Below, piece after piece: positions 25,000 through 33,058 of a DNA stretch of 64,000 bases (its first letter is position 1; the number at the start of each line of letters is the position of its first letter). A program made the position numbers and the translations under genes. The DNA is from an uncultured Sutterella sp. GTDB lineage: Bacteria; Pseudomonadota; Gammaproteobacteria; Burkholderiales; Burkholderiaceae_F. Under the pieces are notes generated by a model. That model saw only the letters and a list, made by a program, of their open reading frames with translations. It searched no databases and was not told the DNA's origin. The DNA lies in NCBI GenBank assembly GCA_900757865.1, contig CAAEPH010000051.1:12336-76335 (forward strand), given 5' to 3'.

Positions 25000-25512
25000 A
25001 TGAATACTCTTTCGCCCTTTCTAACTCTGGATACTGTTCGCGTAGATCTCGATGTGGTAAGTCGAAAACGACTTTTTGAAGAAGCTGCCCTGGTCTTTGA
25101 GGCCTCCTATGGCATTCCTCATACAGATGCCTTTGATGCGCTATTTGCCAGAGAAAAACTCGGTTGTACTTGTTTGGGGCGTGCTTGTGCCATTCCGCAT
25201 GGTCGCCTAGAAACACTAGACAAACCCGCTGCTTGCTTCATTCGAACCAAGAATCCTGTTGAAATGGAAGCCCCTGATGGTCGTCCTGCACAACTTTTTT
25301 TCTTTTTCCTAGTGCCTGCACAAACAGCGGAACAGTTCTCTAGCATTCTTCAAGAAGCTAAAGCTCTGTTCGCCGACAAAGACATCCGACAACAACTTCT
25401 GCAAGCCCCTACCCCTGTCGCGGTCTGTGACTTGATCCATAACTGGGTATCTCCCAATGAAAACGCCTCTATAGAAACAGAAAACCCCGTTCCCCCTCTT
25501 TCGGAGAATTAG
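25000..25512 (+). CDS. ptsN: PTS IIA-like nitrogen regulatory protein
   Basis: 170-aa EIIA-Ntr domain protein, the last phosphate acceptor of the nitrogen PTS, which regulates potassium and carbon/nitrogen responses rather than sugar uptake. The phosphorylated His lies in LGRACAIPHGRLE (about residue 66). The core fold runs to about residue 150, followed by a variable tail. It sits between rpoN and rapZ as in many proteobacteria, but neither hpf nor hprK lies here. It starts 82 nt after rpoN and ends 4 nt before rapZ. Confidence 0.93.
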   Translation: MNTLSPFLTLDTVRVDLDVVSRKRLFEEAALVFEASYGIPHTDAFDALFAREKLGCTCLGRACAIPHGRLETLDKPAACFIRTKNPVEMEAPDGRPAQLFFFFLVPAQTAEQFSSILQEAKALFADKDIRQQLLQAPTPVAVCDLIHNWVSPNENASIETENPVPPLSEN

Positions 25513-25516
25513 CGTC

Positions 25517-26410
25517 ATGCAACTTATCATTGTCACTGGTCTATCGGGAGCAGGAAAATCGATTGCCACCCGTCAACTGGAAGATTGTGGGTTCTACTGC
25601 ATCGACAATCTCCCCGCTGACTTTCTCATTCCTGTAGCGCTGCGTCTACAAGAAAGTGGCACTCAACTTGCCGCGGTAGCCATTGACGCTCGATCTCAGG
25701 CCACCTTCGATCACGCTGTTCAAGCCCTAGATACATTGCATAAACAGGGGCTTGATGTGCGTATTCTTTTTTTGACGGCCTCTTCCGAAGAGTTGGTAAA
25801 GCGTTTCTCAGAGACTCGTCGTCGACACCCTCTGTCGACACGTGCTCGCAAGCACGATCAAGTTCTGTCATTGCAAGAAGCTATTCAAATTGAGCGCGAC
25901 TTATTAGCTCCCATCACGGAACAAGCGGCCGTCATTGATACGACAAACCTCTTGCCGGCTCAATTAAGAAAGTGGGTTCAACAGTTTATTGGTCAACCAC
26001 ACGCAGACATCACCTTGACCTTTGAATCTTTTGCCTTTAAACAAGGGATCCCTGTTGCTGCCGACTTAGTGTTTGACGTTCGTTGCCTACCGAATCCTTA
26101 TTACGACCCGCAGCTTCGTTATCTAACAGGGAAAGATCAAGCAATTTGTGACTTCATGAAGAATAAACCTGAAGTCAACGAGATGATTGAGGACATTAGC
26201 CATTTCATCCACAAATGGTTTCCTCTGTACTTACAACAAAATCGCCATTACCTATCCGTCGCCATTGGATGTACCGGAGGGCAGCATCGATCTGTTTATG
26301 TCGCCGAAACCTTAGCTCAACGATGCAAAGCGTTGTGTCCAACCATCGTCCGTCACCGTAACATTGAAAAAAACTTTTCTCCCGAAGAAGTTTTGCATCA
26401 AACCATTTAG
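25517..26410 (+). CDS. rapZ: RNase adapter protein RapZ
   Basis: 297-aa nucleotide-binding protein. The N-terminal P-loop domain has VTGLSGAGKS (Walker A, residues 6-15). The conserved C-terminal domain (DVRCLPNPYYDP, GCTGGQHRSVYVAE) binds glucosamine 6-phosphate and RNA in E. coli, where RapZ guides RNase E to the GlmZ sRNA and so controls cell wall precursor synthesis. Whether an sRNA target exists here is unknown. It is adjacent to ptsN and convergent with mutY; only 10 nt separate the two stops. Confidence 0.95.
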   Translation: MQLIIVTGLSGAGKSIATRQLEDCGFYCIDNLPADFLIPVALRLQESGTQLAAVAIDARSQATFDHAVQALDTLHKQGLDVRILFLTASSEELVKRFSETRRRHPLSTRARKHDQVLSLQEAIQIERDLLAPITEQAAVIDTTNLLPAQLRKWVQQFIGQPHADITLTFESFAFKQGIPVAADLVFDVRCLPNPYYDPQLRYLTGKDQAICDFMKNKPEVNEMIEDISHFIHKWFPLYLQQNRHYLSVAIGCTGGQHRSVYVAETLAQRCKALCPTIVRHRNIEKNFSPEEVLHQTI

Positions 26411-26420
26411 CCTTGTCTTC

Positions 26421-27527
26421 TTACGAGAAAGCTAACTGTCCTTGATGAAGCGCTCGAAGGGGAATAATTTGCTTAAGTAGCGTAACAATTGGCGCAGGCA
26501 TCGCAGGAAGAGCATCTAACGATGCTTGATAGGCCTTCCAGTCTGAGGGCACCGATACCTCAGAGGATAATTCAGCAATCACGGGATACAAAATCAGTCG
26601 GTAATGAGAGAAATCGTGCGTAAACTCAGGCAACGTCCAATGTAAGAGAATCTTGTCTGAGCTAATAGGCAACGTAACCGAGGAATTAGGTTGATCACTA
26701 AAAGGAGAGAGAAACGGTACCCAGAGGTTGTGCCAAACGCCAGATCCCGCTCGCTTCACTAAATAAAATCGCTCGCCCTGAAAGGCAAAAAAAGCATGTG
26801 TATAGCGAATTGGGCGGCTTTTAATGGGCTTTTTTCCTGGATACTTCTCCACTTGCTCAAGCGCCTTAGCTCGGCAGATTTCCCTCATTGGACATGCGTC
26901 ACACACGGGATGGCGCTTACAAATAGTCGCTCCTAAGTCCATGAGGGCTTGCGTATAGTCTGGCATGTCACTGGGCTCTGGTAAGATCTCTCGAGCCTTG
27001 GACCAAACCTGAGTCTCGAAACTTCTCTGCCCCGGAAAGCCTTCAATCGCGAAAATTCGCGACAAAGAGCGTTTGGCATTTCCATCACACATAACGGATC
27101 TTTCCTGACTAATAAAGGCAGCCAAAGCGCCAGCGGTAGATGGTCCAACACCCGGCAACGTTTCCCAGTCTTGGGCTGTTTGGGGATACTGCCCATTTCT
27201 CTCGAACACCACCATTTGGACAGCTTTGTGCAGATGTCTAGCCCGACTGTAATACCCCAGTCCTTCCCAAGCTTTCATCACGTCCTCCTCTGAGCTAGAA
27301 GCGAAACGCTCGGGAGTAGGAAACTTTTCTAGAAAACGATAAAAGTAGGGAATCACCGTTTGAACTTGCGTTTGTTGGAGCATGATTTCAGAAACTAAAC
27401 GCGTATACCAAGAATCTTGCTCTTGCCAAGGCAAGTGATGTCGCCCATACGCCCGATACCACTGCAACAACAAATCTGCAAAAAGAGTTTCAGGGGTCAA
27501 GGGGGACTTAGCGGATTGCATAGGCAT
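26421..27527 (-). CDS. mutY: A/G-specific adenine glycosylase
   Basis: Removes adenine mispaired with 8-oxoguanine. The 368-aa enzyme has the helix-hairpin-helix GPD core (SEIMLQQTQVQTVIPYFYRFL; LPGVGPSTAGALAAF; catalytic Asp in CDGNAKRSLSRIF). A Fe-S loop with Cys203, Cys209, Cys212 and Cys218 and a C-terminal NUDIX-like domain follow. The first Cys spacing is C-X5-C where MutY normally has C-X6-C. ATG 27527 has no obvious ribosome site; ATG 27521 two codons on is equally possible. It diverges from the TPR gene. Confidence 0.95.
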   Translation of the reverse strand: MPMQSAKSPLTPETLFADLLLQWYRAYGRHHLPWQEQDSWYTRLVSEIMLQQTQVQTVIPYFYRFLEKFPTPERFASSSEEDVMKAWEGLGYYSRARHLHKAVQMVVFERNGQYPQTAQDWETLPGVGPSTAGALAAFISQERSVMCDGNAKRSLSRIFAIEGFPGQRSFETQVWSKAREILPEPSDMPDYTQALMDLGATICKRHPVCDACPMREICRAKALEQVEKYPGKKPIKSRPIRYTHAFFAFQGERFYLVKRAGSGVWHNLWVPFLSPFSDQPNSSVTLPISSDKILLHWTLPEFTHDFSHYRLILYPVIAELSSEVSVPSDWKAYQASLDALPAMPAPIVTLLKQIIPLRALHQGQLAFS

Positions 27528-27616
27528 GTTTTAAATTACTCTTCATTTCTGTGTGTTATCGACGAGTCTCTTCGTTAAAATACTGTGCTATGTTTTGCCC
27601 TATATCGCGGAAACAC

Positions 27617-29383
27617 ATGTCGCGTTTTCTCCCTTTTTTAAGCCTTACCCTTTGCTTTTGGTTTGGTCTGCTCTCTAGCTCTTTAGCCAAAGACTCAGGC
27701 ACCATACCAACGGATCTCAATGAACCGGGGCGAACGATTTATGAGCTTATCTTAGGGAACCTTGCTTTAACCGCTGGCGATAACCAGCTAGCCTACTCCC
27801 TGCTTAAACCGGCCGCAGAGAAGCTACACAGCTCAAGCGTGGCAGAGCTTGCATGGACAGCAGCAGTCAAAACCCGCTCTAATCAACAAATTCTTGAAGC
27901 CTCGCATTTATGGTCCAAAATGGACCCCTCAGCCGGAGTGGCGAATGATGCACTCCTGATGGACGCTATTTTGCACCAAAATGATGCACAAGTGCGTAAA
28001 TTGCTGGACCAACTCAGCAAACAGCATCAGAAAGACGAGGCAAGTTATATCGCCAAAATTACTCGGTTACTCGCCTCAGACAATATCGATCATCTATGGT
28101 TTGAAGGTTTTCTTGAACCCTTCTGGGACAAATACCCCAAAGACATCCAACTCAATATTGCCAAAGCACTCTATAAGCGGCGACTCGGAGAAGATAAAGA
28201 GGCTTGTCGATCTGCTCTCTCTATCGTCCCTGGAAACGGCATTGTCTTTCGTGAACGGGATCTACCATGGTTCGTTGAAAACGAGGAAGCAGTGACCACA
28301 GCAGCTGACGTATGCTGGAGCACGATGCCCGAAAAAAGTCAGCGTCTCCTCGAGACCGTTCTCACTGCAAATCCAGCCTCTACGGTAGGGCATCTGATGT
28401 ATGGGAAAACGTTGGCGCGTTACGGACGTTTCGAACAAGCCATCCAAGAAGCTCAAGAGGCTGTGAAACTCGACCCTCATAATCCCACCATCCTTTTTAA
28501 CGCTGGCTCATTAGCGGCAGAAAGTCAGAACTATACGCTCGCTAAGGAGTGGTTTCATCAGTATATCGTGACGGGGAGAGCTCAAAACCCCAGCCATGAC
28601 TGGGCAACAGATGATGTATGGTTAGCTCTAGCCTCGGTGTATGATCACTTAGGGGACTTTGTCAGCGAAGCTGAGGCACTATCGCGCTATAGTCCAAAAC
28701 ACAATCTCCCCGAAATACGTATCCAAGAAACGGTTGCTTGGTTAAAAGCAGGACGGCCTGATACAGCCGAATCTGTTTTACTGACGGCTATCGAGAAAGA
28801 TCCCAATAATGAACGCACTTATTTCAATGCTCGCATCGAAATACTATTGAAAAGTGGGCAGTCCGCCAAAGCCATTCAGATTCTCAAAAATATCCTTGAA
28901 CACGACCCCAACAATGAAGACATTTTGTTCAATTTAGCGCTGATATATGAGCATCTCAAAGAGCCAAGCAAGGCCGAAGAAATATTTAAACAAATCTTAC
29001 GTATCAACCCTCACAATGCCTTCGCCGCCAATGGTCTTGGCTACTATTACGTGCAACGTGGAGAAAAACTACATCTGGCACGCACGTTACTTGAAACAGC
29101 CTACCGCCAGTCACCTCTAGACTGGCACGTTCTCGATTCAATGGCCTGGTTGAGTTTTAAAGAGAAACGATTCGAACAAGCGTATTACTTTGCTTTGGCT
29201 GCCATGAAAGGGGCATTCCACCAGGAGGTGGTTATGCATATGATTGAAATTCTGGTTTCACTCAATCAAATGCATGACGCCCAAGCGGTTTTCAATGAAC
29301 TCATTCATCGAAATCCCAAAGCCATAGATGTGCTTGAACTAGGCAAAAAACTCAAGTTACAGCTTCCTCCGGATCACCAATAA
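27617..29383 (+). CDS. Tetratricopeptide repeat protein (secreted/periplasmic)
   Basis: 588-aa protein with an N-terminal signal peptide (MSRFLPFLSLTLCFWFGLLS) and many TPR units in the second half: MYGKTLARYGRFEQAIQEAQE, ALIYEHLKEPSKAEEIFKQIL, GLGYYYVQRGEKLHLARTLL and others. TPR arrays scaffold protein complexes. Genes of this kind lie directly before lolB and ispE in many betaproteobacteria, which hints at an envelope role, but no function is established. The frame is open upstream to 27551; ATG 27617 is chosen because it begins the signal peptide. Confidence 0.88.
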   Translation: MSRFLPFLSLTLCFWFGLLSSSLAKDSGTIPTDLNEPGRTIYELILGNLALTAGDNQLAYSLLKPAAEKLHSSSVAELAWTAAVKTRSNQQILEASHLWSKMDPSAGVANDALLMDAILHQNDAQVRKLLDQLSKQHQKDEASYIAKITRLLASDNIDHLWFEGFLEPFWDKYPKDIQLNIAKALYKRRLGEDKEACRSALSIVPGNGIVFRERDLPWFVENEEAVTTAADVCWSTMPEKSQRLLETVLTANPASTVGHLMYGKTLARYGRFEQAIQEAQEAVKLDPHNPTILFNAGSLAAESQNYTLAKEWFHQYIVTGRAQNPSHDWATDDVWLALASVYDHLGDFVSEAEALSRYSPKHNLPEIRIQETVAWLKAGRPDTAESVLLTAIEKDPNNERTYFNARIEILLKSGQSAKAIQILKNILEHDPNNEDILFNLALIYEHLKEPSKAEEIFKQILRINPHNAFAANGLGYYYVQRGEKLHLARTLLETAYRQSPLDWHVLDSMAWLSFKEKRFEQAYYFALAAMKGAFHQEVVMHMIEILVSLNQMHDAQAVFNELIHRNPKAIDVLELGKKLKLQLPPDHQ

Positions 29384-29398
29384 CGGCAAACACCGCGA

Positions 29399-29908
29399 AT
29401 GAAACAGATTCTTCCTTTTTTCACATTAATCTTCAGCCTCTTGCTGTTTGGCTGTAGCACCATTTCTCCTACATCAACGTTCGAGCAACACGGTCGTTTT
29501 TCTCTTTCAACGATCAACCACAATGGTGAAACTAAAACGGATACGGGACGCTTTACTTACCGCTCAACCCAATACAGTCAATCCTTAGACCTATTAACCC
29601 CCTTAAGCGGGGTCTTGGCACACATTGAAATTACTCCTGACCGAGCCTGTTTAAGTACGTATAACCACCCTGACGAGGTGTGTCGTCAGACACTAACTCA
29701 ACTCTTTGATGGGTCTTTTGGTAAGGGGTACTCTCTGCCTATTGAACATTTTGAAGGACTCCTCAAAAGGGGAACGCTGCCACCGAGCGAGACTCATTGG
29801 AAAGCTTCTGCGCTGTCGCATCATCCTAACGGGAAACCTAAACTCATCGTGATCATGCCAACTCGTCCCGATCAGATCGTTGGCAAACTCTCGCTTATTC
29901 TTGACTAA
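29399..29908 (+). CDS. lolB: Outer membrane lipoprotein LolB
   Basis: 169-aa lipoprotein precursor. The lipobox is LLFGC (Cys at residue 19); the rest fits the LolB fold that receives lipoproteins from LolA and inserts them into the outer membrane (HGRFSLSTINHNGETKTDTGRF, SLDLLTPLSGVLAHIEI). It is shorter and more divergent than E. coli LolB, as is common in this group. It starts 15 nt after the TPR gene and ends 15 nt before ispE, a typical order. Confidence 0.9.
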   Translation: MKQILPFFTLIFSLLLFGCSTISPTSTFEQHGRFSLSTINHNGETKTDTGRFTYRSTQYSQSLDLLTPLSGVLAHIEITPDRACLSTYNHPDEVCRQTLTQLFDGSFGKGYSLPIEHFEGLLKRGTLPPSETHWKASALSHHPNGKPKLIVIMPTRPDQIVGKLSLILD

Positions 29909-29923
29909 ATGAGTATGTAAACC

Positions 29924-30796
29924 ATGCAAGCACTCCTAGGACTCCCTGCCCCTGCCAAAATTAATCTCTTTCTGCATGTTATTGGAAGAAGGAGTGATGG
30001 GAAGCATTTACTGGAATCGGCCTTTAGCTTAGTCAATGTTTGTGACACGATTGACTTAATAGCTTTGGAAAACAATACGATAGAGCGCAAGGGGGACATC
30101 ATCGGAGACAGTCATCAGGATCTCTGTGTTCGTGCGGCTCAACTGCTCAAAGAGCGCTTCCACATTCAAACAGGTGTTCAAATTACTGTAAAAAAACGTA
30201 TTCCTAGTGGAGCCGGTTTAGGAGGGGGAAGTTCGGATGCTGCAACGACACTCATCGGCTTGAACAAACTTTGGGACCTGCACTTATCGCGATCCGCCTT
30301 ATTGGTCTTAGGTCTTGAGCTCGGTGCCGATGTCCCCTTTTTTCTCTTTGGTCACACAGCTTTTGTTGAAGGGATAGGTGAAAAACTGACCCATATTGAT
30401 CTCCCTGAAGCTCGGTTTGCCATCATTTGGCCAGGAAAGTCTGTATCTACAGCAAAAATATTTTCGTCACCAGCCTTGACAAGAGATTCGAAATCTACGA
30501 AAATATGCGACTTCTTGGATATCCAAACATCCTCATGGCCAGTCTTATTTGGTCGTAATGACTTACAGGCAGTAGCGATAAACGAAGAGCCCGAAATAGC
30601 AAAAACTTTGCATTGGCTTAAAAATTCGCTACAATGTGAGCCTCGTATGACTGGTTCAGGAAGTGCGGTATTCGGAGTTCTCCCTAGTGGGGAACCAACA
30701 AATCTAGCAGAGTTGGGGCCTTGGCCTCAAGATTGGAAAGGTTTTGTTGCAGAGTCCTTGTCGGAGCATCCTCTGGCACAATGGCTCGATGATTAG
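29924..30796 (+). CDS. ispE: 4-diphosphocytidyl-2-C-methyl-D-erythritol kinase
   Basis: 290-aa GHMP kinase of the non-mevalonate isoprenoid pathway. The substrate-binding start is PAPAKINLFLHVIGRRSDG, the ATP loop is IPSGAGLGGGSSDAAT and the catalytic Asp lies in GADVPFFLFG; the C-terminal motif MTGSGSAVFGV is present. ATG 29924 follows lolB by 15 nt. The stop is only 12 nt before tRNA-Gln, so the tRNA is probably processed from this transcript or has its promoter inside ispE. Confidence 0.96.
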   Translation: MQALLGLPAPAKINLFLHVIGRRSDGKHLLESAFSLVNVCDTIDLIALENNTIERKGDIIGDSHQDLCVRAAQLLKERFHIQTGVQITVKKRIPSGAGLGGGSSDAATTLIGLNKLWDLHLSRSALLVLGLELGADVPFFLFGHTAFVEGIGEKLTHIDLPEARFAIIWPGKSVSTAKIFSSPALTRDSKSTKICDFLDIQTSSWPVLFGRNDLQAVAINEEPEIAKTLHWLKNSLQCEPRMTGSGSAVFGVLPSGEPTNLAELGPWPQDWKGFVAESLSEHPLAQWLDD

Positions 30797-30808
30797 AACA
30801 AAGAGGAT

Positions 30809-30886
30809 AGGGGTATAGCCAAGCTGGCCCAAGGCATCGGATTTTGATTCCGACATTCGAAGGTTCGAATCCTTCTACCCCTGCCA
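30809..30886 (+). tRNA. tRNA-Gln (anticodon TTG)
   Basis: Cloverleaf of 78 nt with encoded CCA (30884-30886). Acceptor AGGGGTA pairs with TACCCCT, discriminator G. Anticodon stem TCGGA/TCCGA with loop TTTTGAT gives anticodon TTG, reading CAA (and CAG by wobble). The T arm has GGTTCGAATCC. It sits between ispE and prs, the usual place in betaproteobacteria. Confidence 0.97.
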
Positions 30887-30897
30887 TTTACTGTATA

Positions 30898-30934
30898 GGG
30901 AGGATGTCTTTTAGACCTCCCTTTTTTGTTTTTT
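30898..30934 (+). terminator. Rho-independent terminator after tRNA-Gln
   Basis: GGGAGG / CCTCCC stem (30898-30921) followed by TTTTTTGTTTTTTT. Separates the ispE-tRNA unit from prs. Confidence 0.9.
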
Positions 30935-31032
30935 TCTCTGAAGTTTTCGTTGGTCTTGTTAACCGAAACTTCATACCTGCTGTTAACACACGAGTGGGTC
31001 TCCCCATTCAGATACACAAAGAGTTTTTAATC

Positions 31033-31992
31033 ATGGATCCCATGGTGCCAGATAGTATGATGGTCTTCTCCGGGAATGCGAATCCCAAATTGGCAGAAGC
31101 TGTCACCAAATACCTCAATATCCCTCTCGGTAATGCCACTGTCACTCGCTTCAGCGATGGCGAAGTTATGGTTCAGTTGTTGGATAACGTTCGCGGTAAG
31201 GATGTCTTTATCCTCCAGTCGACGTGCGCTCCGACGAATGACAACCTCATGGAATTGATGTTAATGGCCGATGCTCTGAAACGCGCTTCTGCTCGTCGCA
31301 TCACGGCAGCTGTTCCGTACTTTGGCTATGCTCGCCAAGATCGTCGTCCTCGCTCTACTCGTGTTGCCATTTCGGCCAAAGTCGTTGCCAATATGCTTCA
31401 GTCCGTCGGTGTTGATCACGTCTTGACCATGGACTTACATGCTGATCAAATTCAGGGTTTCTTTGACATCCCTGTTGACAACATTTTTGCCACACCTATT
31501 TTGCTCAACGATTTAGTTGAACGTCACTACGACAACCTCATGGTGGTGTCTCCTGACGTTGGTGGTGTAGTACGTGCCCGTGCAATGGCCAAAGCTCTTG
31601 AAGTTGACTTGGCTATTATTGACAAACGTCGTCCACGTGCGAATGTCGCCGAAATCATGAACATCATCGGTGAAGTGAAAGATCGCACTTGCGTTATTAC
31701 TGATGATATCGTGGATACAGCTGGCACACTTTGCAACGCTGCTGGCGCATTGAAAGAACGCGGAGCGAAACGTGTTGTTGCCTACATCACCCACCCAGTT
31801 TTATCTGGCGCTGCCGTAGAACGAATTAATAATTCTGCGCTTGACGAACTCGTTGTGACGGATACCATTCCTCTCAACGCTGCCGCCGAAGCCAGCCCTA
31901 AGATCCGCCAAATTACCACGGCTGCGATCATTGGGGAAACCCTTTCACGCATTGCTCGTGAAGCTTCTGTTAGTAGCCTTTTTGCTGAATAA
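31033..31992 (+). CDS. prs: Ribose-phosphate pyrophosphokinase (PRPP synthetase)
   Basis: Makes PRPP from ribose 5-phosphate and ATP for nucleotides, His and Trp. 319 aa, the standard length for class I enzymes. Visible motifs: FSDGEVMVQLLDNVRGKDVF, the flexible-loop region YARQDRRPRSTRVAISAK, and the PRPP loop VITDDIVDTAGTL. The frame runs back through the tRNA gene, so the start must be internal; ATG 31033 gives the family N-terminus. A terminator-like hairpin separates it from rplY. Confidence 0.97.
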   Translation: MDPMVPDSMMVFSGNANPKLAEAVTKYLNIPLGNATVTRFSDGEVMVQLLDNVRGKDVFILQSTCAPTNDNLMELMLMADALKRASARRITAAVPYFGYARQDRRPRSTRVAISAKVVANMLQSVGVDHVLTMDLHADQIQGFFDIPVDNIFATPILLNDLVERHYDNLMVVSPDVGGVVRARAMAKALEVDLAIIDKRRPRANVAEIMNIIGEVKDRTCVITDDIVDTAGTLCNAAGALKERGAKRVVAYITHPVLSGAAVERINNSALDELVVTDTIPLNAAAEASPKIRQITTAAIIGETLSRIAREASVSSLFAE

Positions 31993-32009
31993 CAGATTTT
32001 TATTTATCG

Positions 32010-32048
32010 AGGCTCCCTGCAGTTGGTCGCGATTGTAGGGGCCCTTTT
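32010..32048 (+). terminator. Terminator/attenuator between prs and rplY
   Basis: GGCTCCCTGCA pairs imperfectly with TGTAGGGGCC (one G-U pair and one bulge), followed by CTTTTTT. It lies 24 nt before the rplY start, so rplY expression depends on read-through or on a promoter I cannot see. Confidence 0.7.
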
Positions 32049-32071
32049 TTGAACCTTTTAGGAGTAATCCA

Positions 32072-32713
32072 ATGAAAGTCATCGCCACCACGCGTAACAC
32101 GCAAGGTACGGGTGCGAGCCGCCGCCTTCGTCGTGCGGATAAATTGCCGGGTATTCTTTACGGCGGCAAAGAACCCGCTACGCCAATCGAGCTCGAACAT
32201 AATCCTATTTTCTATGCATTGAAGAAGGAAAAGTTCCACGCTTCGATTTTGACGATGGAACTCGATGGTAAGGAACAATTGGTCGTTTTACGTGCTTTCC
32301 AGTTGCATCCTTACAAACCTCAGGTTATGCATATCGACTTCCAGCGCATTGACGCTAACGAACCTGTGACAATGCGTGTTCCTCTTCACTTCCATGGTGA
32401 AGAAGATAGCCCTGCCGTTAAGATCGATAAGGGCCTTATCTCGCACACCATTTCCTATGTTGAAGTGACCTGCTTGCCGAAGTTGTTGCCTGAGTTCGTT
32501 TCTGTGGATTTGTCCTCCATGACGACGGGGACCACCTTCCACGCTGCGATGTTGCAGTTGCCTGAAGGAGTTAGCGTTTCGACCAAGTTTGGTTTGGACA
32601 CCGTAATCGCGTCGGTTGTGACCGTAGCGGAAGAAACCGTTACTACCGAAGCTGGGGCTGATGCCACGGCTGATGCAGCCGCTCCTGCAGCTGACGCTAC
32701 GCCAGCTGCCTAA
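32072..32713 (+). CDS. rplY: 50S ribosomal protein L25/general stress protein Ctc
   Basis: 213-aa long form of L25, which binds 5S rRNA: an N-terminal L25 domain (NTQGTGASRRLRRADKLPGILYGG; HPYKPQVMHIDFQRID) and the C-terminal TL5/Ctc beta domain (residues about 98-185). An alanine-rich tail (TADAAAPAADATPAA) follows, as in many beta- and alphaproteobacteria. ATG 32072 follows TTAGGAG. Conserved order prs-rplY-pth is interrupted here by deaD. Confidence 0.96.
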   Translation: MKVIATTRNTQGTGASRRLRRADKLPGILYGGKEPATPIELEHNPIFYALKKEKFHASILTMELDGKEQLVVLRAFQLHPYKPQVMHIDFQRIDANEPVTMRVPLHFHGEEDSPAVKIDKGLISHTISYVEVTCLPKLLPEFVSVDLSSMTTGTTFHAAMLQLPEGVSVSTKFGLDTVIASVVTVAEETVTTEAGADATADAAAPAADATPAA

Positions 32714-32728
32714 GCTTGGCTTGAGATC

Positions 32729-32755
32729 CCGAAGAAGCATGCGTTGCTTCTTCGG
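32729..32755 (+). terminator. First hairpin after rplY
   Basis: Perfect 10-bp stem CCGAAGAAGC / GCTTCTTCGG with a 7-nt loop, without a T-run. Probably a stabilising 3' hairpin ahead of the true terminator. Confidence 0.6.
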
Positions 32756-32765
32756 TTATCGATTC

Positions 32766-32809
32766 AACCCGCCAAAGAGCTCCTTTGCGCTTGGCGGGTT
32801 TCTTTTTTT
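32766..32809 (+). terminator. Rho-independent terminator after rplY
   Basis: Perfect stem AACCCGCCAA / TTGGCGGGTT followed by TCTTTTTTT. Confidence 0.93.
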
Positions 32810-33058
32810 GGAGAGCGTCATTGGGTGTTGACCTTGTTGTTGCTCTGATGACGAACTCTTTCCACCGTGTTTTAGGCCTTATTTTTTAAGGTTAAAAAAT
32901 CTGACTGTTTTGGATTGGTTACCAAAACGACTTCAGACTTCGGCAAAACGGCACATGTCGAACCTTTGCTCGAAGTATTTATAACGCTCATTACCCCTAT
33001 TGTGTTGCATTGATTGAGATTGGTGTTAGGGGTGATTTGCCACACCTTTTGGAACATC

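Larger units (their letters stand above)
32714..33058 (+). promoter_or_regulatory. rplY-deaD intergenic region: two terminators, then a structured deaD leader
   Basis: 345 bp with no gene. The first 95 bp hold two hairpins that end the rplY transcript. The rest contains three dyads before deaD: ATTTTTTAA-GG-TTAAAAAAT (32881-32900), GTTTTGG / CCAAAAC with an 8-nt loop (32907-32928), and ATTACCCCTA / TAGGGGTGAT (32990-33036, one G-U). A long structured leader is typical of cold-shock helicase genes. Confidence 0.6.

Noticed and set aside
24944..25216. 90-codon minus-strand frame overlapping ptsN, looked at as a possible hpf relic
   Set aside because: Translation shows no similarity to HPF and overlaps ptsN antisense.
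30844..31032. N-terminal extension of prs through the tRNA gene
   Set aside because: It would translate tRNA-Gln sequence and the terminator; the family N-terminus starts at 31033.
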